Below, one piece after another: positions 16,584-26,167 of a DNA stretch of 39,363 nucleotides. Every line of letters starts with the position of its first letter. Position 1 is the first letter of the stretch. The notes beneath the pieces are model-generated. The model was not told where the DNA came from. It was given only the letters and a program-made list of their open reading frames with translations, and did not search any database. The DNA lies in assembly GCA_016930035.1 (NCBI GenBank), contig JAFGHQ010000040.1, positions 1-39,363 of the forward strand, given 5' to 3'. A program made the translations under genes and the position numbers. Origin of the DNA: Gammaproteobacteria bacterium (GTDB lineage: Bacteria > Pseudomonadota > Gammaproteobacteria > UBA12402).

Positions 16584-16961
16584 ATGACCCAACAAGAAAT
16601 GATTTGCATTTGTTGCCCTATTGGTTGTAATCTTTCTGTTGAAAAAATCGATGGGGTCATTCGTGTTACAGGCAATAAGTGCCCACGTGGTAAAGCCTAC
16701 GCCGAACAAGAACTGCTCAATCCAGAAAGAATTGTCACAACTACGGTTAAATTAACAGGAGGGCTATATCCTGTTATTCCTGTCAAGACTGGGCGCCCTA
16801 TTCCTAAAACAAAAATTTTTGAAGTGATGGACATTTTATCCAACGTTGAAATTACCGTGCCCGTTCATATTGGTGATGTGGTGGTGAAAAATATTTTAGA
16901 TACAGGCGTAGATGTGGTTATTACTAAAAATGATATGGGGGGGGAATATGAACGCTCATAA
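16584..16961 (+). CDS. DUF1667 protein, third gene of the redox operon
   Basis: Small protein of 125 aa of the DUF1667 family. Cys8, Cys10, Cys11, Cys15 and Cys33 (ICICCPIGC ... GNKCPRG) look like metal or Fe-S ligands, similar to the N-terminal ligands of molybdopterin oxidoreductases. Members are found right after the two flavoproteins in clostridial and Thermotoga operons, so I infer an electron-transfer or structural subunit of one complex. Biochemistry is largely unknown. The gene is separated from the previous one by 79 bases and its end overlaps the next gene by 14 bases. Confidence 0.85.
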   Translation: MTQQEMICICCPIGCNLSVEKIDGVIRVTGNKCPRGKAYAEQELLNPERIVTTTVKLTGGLYPVIPVKTGRPIPKTKIFEVMDILSNVEITVPVHIGDVVVKNILDTGVDVVITKNDMGGEYERS

Positions 16962-17871
16962 AATAGAACAAAAAAAATCGGCATCTGCTTTAGAAGAAGA
17001 AATTGATTTTATTAACATAGTAAAAATTTTCATAAAACGCAAAAAACTTTTTTGGGGAAGTTTTTTATTTTTTCTTTGCCTCGGCTTAATATATACATTT
17101 TTATTTTATACCCCAAAATATCAATATTCAATTTATTTACAAACTGCTGGATATTACCAACAAACTAATTTTATCCCGTTACAAGATCCTGAAAAATTAG
17201 ATTATGTTTTACAAAAAATTTATGCTCCTGAATTTGTGGATATTTACAATGCATCACATCCTCAACTTCAAAAGATTTCTATAAGATTAAGTGATAATAA
17301 TAAAAATTTGATTAAAGTAGATATCATAACAAAAAAAATGAATACAGAAATTTATACTAATATTTTTCAATCCTTTCTATCGATGCTCAATCATCAAGAA
17401 TCTTCCGTGTTTGACCGAACATATGGAAATTTTCAAGAAAAAATAAATTTCATACGGCAACAATTAATTTATTTGGCGAATATACAGTCTATTTGGAAAA
17501 ACCAATTCATTAATAATAAAGCCCTCAATCAGCAAGCGGTAAAAATGGCCGACATTCGTAATCAAAACGTAGATTCTTTATTATCTCAATATATTCTAAA
17601 CAATTCTAAAATTAAAATGGGCGATAGCGCTTACGTTATGGCCGATCTCAATCAAAGGCTTGTGGATTTGCAATATAATTTGAGTTCACTCGAAAAAACC
17701 CATATTTTTAATAAAATCCCCGCTTCAGTTACAATGGCCTCCCCTAATCTTGTTGCTATGATTTTTATGATGATAATTGGCGCTTTTTTGATAACGATTT
17801 CTTTAATGCTTACGATAGAATTTTTTACTCACTCTTTGCGCGCACTACCTAAAGCCAAGGTAAATAAATGA
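16948..17871 (+). CDS. Wzz-like polysaccharide chain-length determinant protein
   Basis: First gene of the polysaccharide cluster; 307 aa from ATG 16948, which has a G-run (GGGGGGG) immediately upstream as a ribosome site; a longer GTG start (16912) is less likely. Acidic N-terminus with [18 protein letters not shown], the usual Wzz opening, a membrane segment at about residues 33-53, a periplasmic coiled-coil region, and a second membrane segment ([20 protein letters not shown]) near the C-terminus. This topology defines polysaccharide co-polymerases. It has no tyrosine-kinase domain. The stop overlaps the rmlA start (ATGA). Family assignment is good; chain-length role is inferred. Confidence 0.8.
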   Translation: MNAHKIEQKKSASALEEEIDFINIVKIFIKRKKLFWGSFLFFLCLGLIYTFLFYTPKYQYSIYLQTAGYYQQTNFIPLQDPEKLDYVLQKIYAPEFVDIYNASHPQLQKISIRLSDNNKNLIKVDIITKKMNTEIYTNIFQSFLSMLNHQESSVFDRTYGNFQEKINFIRQQLIYLANIQSIWKNQFINNKALNQQAVKMADIRNQNVDSLLSQYILNNSKIKMGDSAYVMADLNQRLVDLQYNLSSLEKTHIFNKIPASVTMASPNLVAMIFMMIIGAFLITISLMLTIEFFTHSLRALPKAKVNK

Positions 17872-18734
17872 AAGGTATTATTTTAGCAGGCGGTTCCGGT
17901 ACTCGCCTTTACCCTGTCACCAGTTGTTTGAGTAAACAATTATTACCGGTTTATGATAAGCCCATGGTTTATTACCCATTGAGCACTTTGATGTTGGCAG
18001 GAATTCGTGAAATTTTAATTATTTCAACGCCCCGTGATTTGCCCGCCTATCAAGCTCTGTTAGGAACGGGAGAGCAATGGGGCATTTCATTTCATTATAT
18101 CGAACAAAAGAAACCCGAAGGTATTGCTCAAGCCTTCATTTTGGGCGAAAAATTTATTCATCACGAACCAGTAAGTTTAATTCTAGGTGACAATATTTTT
18201 CATGGGTCTCATTTTGGGGCAATCCTTGAAGAGGTTCGTGCTCGTCTAGATGGAGCAACTATTTTTGGTTATTACGTGCAAGACCCTGAACGTTATGGTG
18301 TTGCTGAGATTGACAATCAAGACCGTGTGATTAGTCTGGAAGAAAAACCGAAAAATCCCAAATCTAATTATGCGGTGACAGGCCTTTATTTTTATGACAA
18401 TCAAGTGGTGGATATTTCAAAATCTTTAAAACCTTCGGCCCGCGGAGAGCTTGAAATTACCGATGTCAATAGCGTTTATTTAGAGCACGGCAAACTTGAT
18501 TTAGTGAAATTAAATCGCGGATTTGCCTGGCTTGACACAGGGACACATGCTTCCTTGTTACAAGCTTCCCAATATTTTTGTGTACTAGAAGAACGCCAAG
18601 GCTTAAAAATAGGCTGCCCTGAAGAAATTGCTTGGCGTAAAGGGTATATTGACGACGAACAGCTTATTAAGTTAGCGGAAACGCTATCTAAAAATGGATA
18701 TGGAGAATACCTTTTAGCTTTATTGAACCAATAG
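17868..18734 (+). CDS. rmlA: Glucose-1-phosphate thymidylyltransferase
   Basis: First step of dTDP-L-rhamnose synthesis: dTTP plus glucose-1-phosphate to dTDP-glucose. The 288-aa product has the nucleotidyltransferase signature [16 protein letters not shown] at the start, [25 protein letters not shown] near residue 107 and [19 protein letters not shown]. Length and motifs match RmlA/RfbA exactly. Starts within the stop of the Wzz-like gene (4-base overlap) and leads the four-gene rml set A-C-D-B. Confidence 0.97.
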   Translation: MKGIILAGGSGTRLYPVTSCLSKQLLPVYDKPMVYYPLSTLMLAGIREILIISTPRDLPAYQALLGTGEQWGISFHYIEQKKPEGIAQAFILGEKFIHHEPVSLILGDNIFHGSHFGAILEEVRARLDGATIFGYYVQDPERYGVAEIDNQDRVISLEEKPKNPKSNYAVTGLYFYDNQVVDISKSLKPSARGELEITDVNSVYLEHGKLDLVKLNRGFAWLDTGTHASLLQASQYFCVLEERQGLKIGCPEEIAWRKGYIDDEQLIKLAETLSKNGYGEYLLALLNQ

Positions 18735-18743
18735 GTTTTGATT

Positions 18744-19307
18744 ATGATTATTCACGGCGCTCAAATACCGGGTATCAAAATTATAGAACCCAAACTCTTC
18801 AAAGACAAACGTGGCTATTTTATAGAAACCTACTCTGAAAATCGCTATCAAGAGGCCCTAAATATTCAAGAACGCTTCGTTCAAGATAATTTATCGTACT
18901 CAAAGCAAGGAACATTGCGAGGGCTTCATTATCAATTAAAGAGACCCCAAGGAAAACTTGTTTCTGTTATCTTAGGGGAAGTTTTTGATGTGGCCGTTGA
19001 TATTCGTCAAAATTCTCCCACATTTAGGCAATGGGTATCGATTATTCTGACTAATCGGAATCATCGACAATTTTATATTCCCCCAGGTTTTGCTCATGGA
19101 TTTTATGTATTGAGTAGAGAAGCTATTTTTGTTTATAAATGTACTGATTATTATGTTGCCGAGGATAATTATGGAATCATCTGGAATGATGCTACTATTA
19201 ATGTCAAATGGCCTTTAAATAAAAAAAAGCCCATTTTATCGGATAAAGACCAAAATCTTCGTACATTGGTAGATGTTTCTTTAACGGATCTACCAACCAT
19301 TTTATAA
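18744..19307 (+). CDS. rmlC: dTDP-4-dehydrorhamnose 3,5-epimerase
   Basis: Third enzyme of dTDP-L-rhamnose synthesis. The 187-aa cupin has the RmlC hallmarks DKRGYFIETYSENRY, LSYSKQGTLRGLHYQL (with the catalytic His of LRGLHYQ), GKLVSVILGEVFDVAVDIR and YIPPGFAHGFYVLS. ATG 18744 is chosen; an in-frame TTG lies two codons upstream. Nine bases separate it from rmlA. Confidence 0.96.
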   Translation: MIIHGAQIPGIKIIEPKLFKDKRGYFIETYSENRYQEALNIQERFVQDNLSYSKQGTLRGLHYQLKRPQGKLVSVILGEVFDVAVDIRQNSPTFRQWVSIILTNRNHRQFYIPPGFAHGFYVLSREAIFVYKCTDYYVAEDNYGIIWNDATINVKWPLNKKKPILSDKDQNLRTLVDVSLTDLPTIL

Positions 19308-19319
19308 AAAATTTTTATT

Positions 19320-20204
19320 ATGAAAATCTTAGTAACAGGCAGTCAAGGCCAAGTAGGCCAAGAAATTTCAGATAGAGCAAATCGGGAAGACGTTCCTATA
19401 TTAAATCTCAATAAAAATCAATTGGATATTACTAATCTATCCCAAGTAAAAACTGTTTTTAATCAAAATCAAGATATTGCTATTGTTGTCAATGCAGCGG
19501 CCTACACGGCAGTAGATCGCGCTGAAAATGAATCCGAAAAAGCTTATATCATCAATAGAGACGGCGTAAAAAATTTAGCATGGGTTTGCAAAAAGCAAAA
19601 TATTCCTCTTTTACATATTTCGACGGATTATGTTTTTTCAGGCAATTCTCAAAAGCCTTATACAGAAAATGATCCTCCTGATCCTATTAACGTTTATGGC
19701 CAGAGCAAGCTGGCTGGTGATCAAGCATTACAATCCATTTGGGAAAAACATGTTATTTTGAGAGTGAGTTGGGTATTTGGACAATATGGTCAGAACTTTG
19801 TCAAAGCAATCTTAAAATTAGCTAAAGAACGAGAAGAACTAAACATAGTGGGTGATCAATTTGGCTGTCCGACATCAGCATCAGATATTGCTAGAGTTTT
19901 ATTAATAATGGCTAAAAAAATTGCTGAAGGTCATGCAAAGTGGGGAATATATAATTATTGTGAAAATCCGTTAACCAATTGGTATGATTTTGCAAATACC
20001 ATTATAAATATCGCGAAAAGAAAACACGCTTTACGTTTAAAAAAACTAAATAAAATAACAACAGATCAATACCCTACTCAAGCAAAGCGGCCAAAATATT
20101 CTGTATTATCCACACAAAAAATCTTTCAAGATTATGGAATAATTCAGCACGATTGGAAATATGATTTAGAAAAAATATTAGAAGGGGGCGCTAATGTCCT
20201 ATAA
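19320..20204 (+). CDS. rmlD: dTDP-4-dehydrorhamnose reductase
   Basis: Final NAD(P)H-dependent step to dTDP-L-rhamnose. This 294-aa short-chain reductase has the N-terminal Rossmann motif TGSQGQVG, NAAAYTAVDRAE, STDYVFSG and the catalytic YGQSKLAGDQ (Tyr and Lys). GCPTSASDIARV is characteristic of RmlD. Its 3' end overlaps rmlB by 11 bases, so the two are translationally coupled. Confidence 0.95.
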   Translation: MKILVTGSQGQVGQEISDRANREDVPILNLNKNQLDITNLSQVKTVFNQNQDIAIVVNAAAYTAVDRAENESEKAYIINRDGVKNLAWVCKKQNIPLLHISTDYVFSGNSQKPYTENDPPDPINVYGQSKLAGDQALQSIWEKHVILRVSWVFGQYGQNFVKAILKLAKEREELNIVGDQFGCPTSASDIARVLLIMAKKIAEGHAKWGIYNYCENPLTNWYDFANTIINIAKRKHALRLKKLNKITTDQYPTQAKRPKYSVLSTQKIFQDYGIIQHDWKYDLEKILEGGANVL

Positions 20205-21201
20205 ACTTAGAAAAATATTAACTACTGGTTCCGCAGGTTTTATTGGCAGTAATTTTGTACATTATATGCTGGCTAAGTATCAAGATATTCAGATAATTAG
20301 CTTAGATAAATTGACCTATGCAGGTAATTTATCTAATTTGAATAATCTACCTGATGAATCACGGCATGTTTTTGTGCAAGGCGATATTTGCGATCGCAAA
20401 TTAATCGATCAATTACTACATGAACACCATATTGATACCATCGTGCACTTTGCTGCAGAAAGTCATGTGGATCGCTCTATAACAGGGCCTGCTGCATTTG
20501 TTGAAACCAATGTGATAGGAACTTTCACTTTATTAGAAGCCGCTCGAAACTATTGGTTAGATGAAAAACACTGGGATGACAATCAATGCCGATTTCATCA
20601 TATTTCTACTGACGAAGTATTTGGATTCCTAGGGCCAAGCGATCCTCCTTTTACTGAAAAAACTTGTTATGATCCAAGTTCGCCTTATTCTGCTTCAAAA
20701 GCTGCTTCTGACCACTTTGTTCGAGCTTATTCTCGCACCTATGGGTTGCCAGCGACTGTCTCTAATTGTTCAAACAATTATGGCCCTCGTCAACATCCCG
20801 AAAAAATGATTCCAACCATCATTCGTTGTTGTCTAGAACAAAAACCCATTCCTATTTATGGCGATGGCTCTAATATTCGTGACTGGCTCTACGTAGACGA
20901 TCATTGTCATGCGATCGATCTTATTTTACGTACTGGGAAAACAGGAGAAACTTATAATATTGGTAGTGACTGCGAAATGAGCAATTTAGATTTAGCAAAA
21001 CTCATTTGTTCTCTTATGGATGAAAAATTCCCCAAACACAAACCGCATGCAAAGCTTATCAGTTTTGTTAAAGATCGTCCGGGCCATGACTGGCGCTATG
21101 CGATTGATACGATGAAAATTAAAAAAGAATTAGGTTGGAATCCTCAATATAACTTAAAAAAAGGACTTTTAAAAACAATAGGTTATTATATTGACAAATA
21201 A
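20194..21201 (+). CDS. rmlB: dTDP-glucose 4,6-dehydratase
   Basis: Second enzyme of dTDP-L-rhamnose synthesis. The 335-aa product has the NAD-binding TGSAGFIGSN, HFAAESHVDRSI, the active-site STDEVFG and YSASKAASDH (Tyr-x3-Lys), and NNYGPRQHPEKMIPTII, which are RmlB hallmarks. Placing rmlB last in an A-C-D-B order differs from the common B-D-A-C order of enterobacteria. The stop overlaps the wzx start by one base (TAATG). Confidence 0.97.
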   Translation: MSYKLRKILTTGSAGFIGSNFVHYMLAKYQDIQIISLDKLTYAGNLSNLNNLPDESRHVFVQGDICDRKLIDQLLHEHHIDTIVHFAAESHVDRSITGPAAFVETNVIGTFTLLEAARNYWLDEKHWDDNQCRFHHISTDEVFGFLGPSDPPFTEKTCYDPSSPYSASKAASDHFVRAYSRTYGLPATVSNCSNNYGPRQHPEKMIPTIIRCCLEQKPIPIYGDGSNIRDWLYVDDHCHAIDLILRTGKTGETYNIGSDCEMSNLDLAKLICSLMDEKFPKHKPHAKLISFVKDRPGHDWRYAIDTMKIKKELGWNPQYNLKKGLLKTIGYYIDK

Positions 21202-22730
21202 TGTTAAAAAAAATTTTTTTAGGTGGTATAGCAAACATCATATGGTTAATAACAATCATTTGTGTTGGTCTTACACAATCAGCCATTGTGGTACGTTATT
21301 TAACTTCATATGATGCTGGAATATGGTTTGTTTTTTTAAGTATAGGTACTGTGTTTACCTATTGTGATTTCGGCATGCAACCTACATTAAGTAGAGAAAT
21401 AGGGTTTGCGTATAAAAAAATAAATATTCAGGATCGGGTTTGTAATCTCTTTCGTACAATCAATTGGCTAACAATTTATATCATACTGAGCCTAGTAGTT
21501 TTGACTTCTATTGTCCTTCCCATTTATTATTTTTTTATATCGCATTTTTCAAAAACCATTCTTTTGGCTTTTTTATTTTTCTCTCTAGGTGCTCTTATTC
21601 GGTTAAAAGCCAATCCTTATTTGGCAGTTATCTACGGCTTCAGACATATTGGAATTGAGCGCTTAATACGCAGCTTGGCGTTAATACTTGGTGTCATATT
21701 TGCTTTTTTATTTTTGTTACTTCATTATGGTTTGATCGGTTTATCTTTGGCCTGGTGCATTCAAAATTTATCTTTATACGTTATTAGCCGAATATTTATT
21801 ACTTATAAATCTTTGCTAATAAAAAAAGGATATTTTCTCCCTCTTATTGTAAAACGAATAGTAAATCCTTGTTTTCAATGGTTTTTAACTTCTTTTGGCG
21901 CTTTATTTATTTTTCAAATTCCTAATTTTTTTCTGGCAAAAATATTAGGCCCTTCTGTTGTCCCTCAATATTCCCTACTATATCAAATAATATCGGCAAT
22001 AATTTCTTTTTCTATTATATTACAAACAATTACTATTCCCTTTATTTCTAAATTATATGGTATGAGAAAATTTAAAAAAGTTCGGCAATTTCTGATCTTT
22101 AATACCAAATACGGTGTGGCTATAGCTATTTCCTTATCTCTTTTTGTTTGGTTCAATATTCAAAACATTATGTATATTTGGACATCAAATAGAATTCCGT
22201 TAGATCAACCGACACTTTTCATACTATTAATTACCTGTGTGCTAGAAGTACAACACGTTACGGCAGCACAAACCGCAATGGCAAGTGGTTATGTCAAATT
22301 TGCAAAACCTTCTATAATTTCTGGAGTTATTAATCTGATATTGTGTGCTCCATTTATAAAATACTTAGGCGTAACTGGTGCTGCTCTCTCTATAACCATT
22401 TCACAATTATTAACAAATAATTGGTATTCTGTGTTAATAAGCCTTCGTTTTTTAAAAATCCCACTGAAAGAATTTCTATTTCAATCCGCTTTAAGAAATA
22501 TGATCTATCTATTACTGGGCTATTTAGTATCTCTTATTTGGTATTTTTTCTTTTTTATAAAGAATCCATATTATGCTTTAATTATTAATATAATATATAC
22601 AACCATATGTTTTAGCATCTTAATATTTCTCATTTTATTTAGCCGAAAAGAAAAATATTTTTTTATAAAATTTTTGAAGATATGGTTAAAGAAAGGCTTT
22701 AAAATAAATAAGGATAAATATGCATACTAA
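21201..22730 (+). CDS. wzx: Wzx-like O-unit flippase
   Basis: Polytopic membrane protein (509 aa) of the MOP superfamily, predicted to move lipid-linked oligosaccharide units across the inner membrane. About 12-14 hydrophobic segments are visible, starting at residues 6-30, with few charged residues between. The N-terminal VGLTQSAIVVRYL...AGIWFVFLSIG and the later VTGAALSITISQLL fit polysaccharide transporters. It overlaps the following glycosyltransferase by 11 bases. Its place after rmlACDB and before transferases supports the role. A few shorter readings in other frames are shadows. Confidence 0.85.
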   Translation: MLKKIFLGGIANIIWLITIICVGLTQSAIVVRYLTSYDAGIWFVFLSIGTVFTYCDFGMQPTLSREIGFAYKKINIQDRVCNLFRTINWLTIYIILSLVVLTSIVLPIYYFFISHFSKTILLAFLFFSLGALIRLKANPYLAVIYGFRHIGIERLIRSLALILGVIFAFLFLLLHYGLIGLSLAWCIQNLSLYVISRIFITYKSLLIKKGYFLPLIVKRIVNPCFQWFLTSFGALFIFQIPNFFLAKILGPSVVPQYSLLYQIISAIISFSIILQTITIPFISKLYGMRKFKKVRQFLIFNTKYGVAIAISLSLFVWFNIQNIMYIWTSNRIPLDQPTLFILLITCVLEVQHVTAAQTAMASGYVKFAKPSIISGVINLILCAPFIKYLGVTGAALSITISQLLTNNWYSVLISLRFLKIPLKEFLFQSALRNMIYLLLGYLVSLIWYFFFFIKNPYYALIINIIYTTICFSILIFLILFSRKEKYFFIKFLKIWLKKGFKINKDKYAY

Positions 22731-23685
22731 TAATAACTTAATAACTTTGGGTGTTTGTATCGTAAATTGGAATTCGGGAAATTTGTTATTGAGTTGTCTA
22801 CTTTCTATGCAGAATTGTGATTTTTCCGGATTCAAATTAGAACGTGTTGTCATCGTAGATAATGCTTCTCATGATGATTCTATCTTGCAAATAAATAGTA
22901 ACCAACTCAATTTACCACTATTGATTATCCATAATAATGAGAATCTTGGTTTCGCCAAAGCTTGCAACATGGGAGCAAGTTTTCTAGATACTGATTATAT
23001 TTTATTTTTAAATCCGGATGTGGAATTAAAAAAAAAATCACTAAAAATTCCTTTAAAATTTTTAGAAAAACCAGAAAACTCAAATATAGCAGTTGTGGGA
23101 GTCCAAACGAGAAAAAAAAATGGTTATATAAACAAAACTTGCACAGAACTCCCCTCTCTGTTTCAGTTTGCGGTGACGAGTTTGGGTCTAGATAAAATTT
23201 TTCCCAAAAAAATTCGTTCACATTTTTTAACTAATTGGGGGCATAATTCTACCAAAGAGGTTCCTCATGTTATAGGTGCTTTTTATTTAATCAGGAACAA
23301 CGTTTTTAATTTATTAAATGGCTTTGATGAGCGTTTTTTTGTTTATTTAGAGGATCTAGATCTATCTTTACGTATTAAACAAGCGGGTTATAAACTAATG
23401 TTTTTGTCGGATACATATATCTACCATAAAGAAGGAGGCTGCTCGAAACAAGCCAAATCAAAACGCTTATTTTATGCATTACAAAGCAAGAAACTTTATG
23501 CCTTCAAACATTTTGGCTATTGTGGGGGTATATTAATATCATTTTTGATTTTATTCATAGAGCCTTTTAGTAGATTAAGCTATGCTTTATATCGACGATC
23601 CTTATCAGAAATAGGATTTATTTTCAAAGCTTACTATCTTTTGTGGTATGATTTATTACATATAACCCTAAAAAAACGGAAATAA
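22720..23685 (+). CDS. Family 2 glycosyltransferase, probable rhamnosyltransferase
   Basis: Cytoplasmic GT-A glycosyltransferase of 321 aa. It has the GT2 opening TLGVCIVNWNSGNLL, VIVDNASHDDS, NENLGFAKACN, and LFLNPDVEL as the metal-binding region. GFDERFFVYLEDLDLSLRIKQAGYKL contains the acidic catalytic ED. The pattern is that of WbbL/RfbF-like rhamnosyltransferases, and dTDP-rhamnose is made by the adjacent genes, so I infer transfer of rhamnose. A C-terminal hydrophobic segment near residue 270 may anchor it. Confidence 0.82.
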   Translation: MHTNNNLITLGVCIVNWNSGNLLLSCLLSMQNCDFSGFKLERVVIVDNASHDDSILQINSNQLNLPLLIIHNNENLGFAKACNMGASFLDTDYILFLNPDVELKKKSLKIPLKFLEKPENSNIAVVGVQTRKKNGYINKTCTELPSLFQFAVTSLGLDKIFPKKIRSHFLTNWGHNSTKEVPHVIGAFYLIRNNVFNLLNGFDERFFVYLEDLDLSLRIKQAGYKLMFLSDTYIYHKEGGCSKQAKSKRLFYALQSKKLYAFKHFGYCGGILISFLILFIEPFSRLSYALYRRSLSEIGFIFKAYYLLWYDLLHITLKKRK

Positions 23686-23687
23686 CA

Positions 23688-24782
23688 ATGCCTAAACTTT
23701 TAATCTTATCTAAATACGATACCTTAGGCGCAAGTAGTCGTTTACGCTTATATCAGTATATTCCTTATCTAAAACAAAATAATTTTCAAGTTGAAGTTTC
23801 CGCTTTATTAAATAACAAATACTTAGAAAAGTTATATGTAAAAAATTCTAATTTATATAAAACCATTATTGTTGGTTACATGCGGCGTATTTTTAAATTG
23901 CTAAGTTTCAAATCTTTTGATGCCATACTAATCGAGGGCGAATTATTTCCTTGGTTGCCTTTTTGGTTTGAGAAATTCTTTTTGTGTAAAAATATTCCCT
24001 ATATAATTGATTATGATGATGCTTTGTTTCATCGATATGATCAAAACCGTAATTATTTCATTCGTAAATTTTTTGGTAAAAAAATAGACTATATTATGCG
24101 ATCAGCTAGTCTAGTGGTTGTAGGAAACGAATACTTAAAAAAATGGGCAGGTTCTGCGGGCGCTAAAAAGGTAGAATTATTGCCCACAGTTATTGATCTT
24201 GACAGATATAACTTAAAACCTTTTGTTCCGCGCAAAACATTTAGTATTGGGTGGATAGGCACTCCTAAAACTTCATTATATTTAAAATTATTAGCTTCCG
24301 TTTTAAAGAAAATTAGTTCTATAATTAATATGCAACTTGTGGTAATTGGTGATGTTAATTTTCAGTTGGAAGGCATCAAAATTTTACCCATACCATGGAA
24401 AGAAGACAAAGAAGTTAATTTAATTAATAATTATATTGATGTCGGAATCATGCCTTTAAAAGATACTCCATGGGAACAGGGGAAATGTGGGTATAAGCTA
24501 ATACAATATATGGCCTGTCAGAAACCCGTTATTGCTTCACCAATTGGAGTTAATAAAGAAATTATAAAACATGGGGTTAATGGTTACCTCGCCTCGACTG
24601 AAAAAGAATGGTTTGAAAATATTATGTCTCTTTATGGAAATATATCATTGCGAAAACGCATAGGAAAATTAGGCCGCTTAGCTGTAGAACAAAAATATTG
24701 TTTACAAGTAACTGCGCCAAAATTTATTTTTTTATTACAAGATATAATAAATAATAAATCAAATAAAATTTTTATTGATTGA
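23688..24782 (+). CDS. GT4-type glycosyltransferase
   Basis: GT-B fold glycosyltransferase (364 aa). The opening KLLILSKYDTLGASSRLRLYQYIPYL and the acceptor-half IIDYDDALFHRYDQN are typical of this subgroup. The donor-binding half shows FSIGWIGTPKTSLYL and GKCGYKLIQYMACQKPVIASPIGVN, the GT4 E/K-containing region. It begins 2 bases after the GT2 gene. Sugar and linkage cannot be told from sequence. Confidence 0.8.
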   Translation: MPKLLILSKYDTLGASSRLRLYQYIPYLKQNNFQVEVSALLNNKYLEKLYVKNSNLYKTIIVGYMRRIFKLLSFKSFDAILIEGELFPWLPFWFEKFFLCKNIPYIIDYDDALFHRYDQNRNYFIRKFFGKKIDYIMRSASLVVVGNEYLKKWAGSAGAKKVELLPTVIDLDRYNLKPFVPRKTFSIGWIGTPKTSLYLKLLASVLKKISSIINMQLVVIGDVNFQLEGIKILPIPWKEDKEVNLINNYIDVGIMPLKDTPWEQGKCGYKLIQYMACQKPVIASPIGVNKEIIKHGVNGYLASTEKEWFENIMSLYGNISLRKRIGKLGRLAVEQKYCLQVTAPKFIFLLQDIINNKSNKIFID

Positions 24783-24870
24783 AAAACAACTATCAAACTC
24801 TCTATTTCATCTTTTAAAAAACCACTTTAGGAATTTCAATAATTGTATCATCATTTATCAAAATAAAACC

Positions 24871-26166
24871 ATGTTGAAACAAATGATTAATCAAAAACAA
24901 CTTTATATCGTATGCTGTTTTTTTATTCTATCTAGTGTATTAGGAATACTTTTCCCGCAAGATTGGGCGGGATGGTTAGTGTGCGGTATCAGTTTTTACG
25001 TTATTTTATTAATACCCGAAATTAAAACCGACAAGAAATTATTTGTTATTTGTTTATTAGTATTATTGGCTCATCATGTGGTTTCTGTCATGAATGCTCA
25101 TTTTATACCAGTTTATGGAGCTAGTCTTGACGCAGTATCATTTCATAAAAAAGCCCTTGAAGTTGCCAAAACAAGCATATTTTTAAAAGGCATTGGGGCA
25201 CCATTTTTTACCAATTTACTAGGCATTGCTTATAAATTAAATCCATCTCAGTTTTTTGGGCAAGAATTAACTATACTAGCTTTTACTTTTTTTCTAGTAT
25301 TTTTAACCAAATTGATGGATTTATTGGAACTTAAACGGGGAAAAGTTTTAGTTATCGCTATTTTAGGATTTATGCCTCATATATTCCTATGGACTTCAGT
25401 AATATTACGTGAAGCTTATCAAATTTTATTCTTATGTGCGGGAATCTATTTTGGGTTGCTTTATAAAATTCATCAAAAAAAGTTTTTTTATCTCATTATG
25501 TCTGTTTTGGCTTTAACGATGTTTGGGCTATTACATAGAGCGCTCATTTTTTATGCTCCCTTTCTATTCTTGCTCATGATGATATGGCCGTTCTCAAAGA
25601 AAAAAAGAACATTTACATATTGGTTGACTTACTTGCTTATAGCAGCAGGATTGTGCGCTTTATTTCTCATCTTTTTGCTGCATACAGACGCTAGAATCAT
25701 AGTTTCCGACATGGTGAGAAAGATGATAATGACTTTTTCCCAATACAGAGAAAGCACTTTGGTGGAATATTCGGGGTATAGTACTTATTTTGTACCTATC
25801 AATCCCACTAACACGATTGGACTAATTTATTCAATCTTTAATGTCTGGCTGTACTATTTGTTTAGTTGTGTTGTAACTCAAGTTTCATTTTGGTTTATAG
25901 TGTATGTATTTTTGAATGTTCTGCTTAGAATTTTATTGATCTTTTTTATTATTGGATCTTTTTTCAAAAAACAGTTTGTTAAATTTCATCGAACCTATTT
26001 ATTCCTTTTTATAGTTTATTTATCACTAACTTTATTGTGGGCCATAGGTGTCGCTAATTATGGTACGGCATTACGTCATCAAATAACTACGGAGTGGATT
26101 ATTATTATGTTAGGAATCCCATTTATTTTGAATTTTTTAAAAATATTGGCAATGAAGGTTAATTAA
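24871..26166 (+). CDS. Polytopic membrane protein, candidate Wzy O-antigen polymerase
   Basis: I do not recognise a specific family. The product has about 10-12 hydrophobic segments from residue ~10 to the end, with a large loop near residues 215-260 (VRKMIMTFSQYRESTLVEYSG) between membrane spans. Wzy polymerases are poorly conserved multi-spanning proteins with such a periplasmic loop, and no other gene here fits the role. ATG 24871 gives 431 aa; a TTG at 24775 would add 32 residues and overlap the previous gene by 8 bases. Membrane protein is certain, Wzy is inference. Confidence 0.6.
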   Translation: MLKQMINQKQLYIVCCFFILSSVLGILFPQDWAGWLVCGISFYVILLIPEIKTDKKLFVICLLVLLAHHVVSVMNAHFIPVYGASLDAVSFHKKALEVAKTSIFLKGIGAPFFTNLLGIAYKLNPSQFFGQELTILAFTFFLVFLTKLMDLLELKRGKVLVIAILGFMPHIFLWTSVILREAYQILFLCAGIYFGLLYKIHQKKFFYLIMSVLALTMFGLLHRALIFYAPFLFLLMMIWPFSKKKRTFTYWLTYLLIAAGLCALFLIFLLHTDARIIVSDMVRKMIMTFSQYRESTLVEYSGYSTYFVPINPTNTIGLIYSIFNVWLYYLFSCVVTQVSFWFIVYVFLNVLLRILLIFFIIGSFFKKQFVKFHRTYLFLFIVYLSLTLLWAIGVANYGTALRHQITTEWIIIMLGIPFILNFLKILAMKVN

Positions 26167-26167
26167 C

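Noticed and set aside
22925-23221. 98-codon minus-strand frame inside the GT2 gene
   Set aside because: Antisense to conserved GT2 motifs; Phe/Leu-rich translation typical of reversed AT-rich coding DNA.
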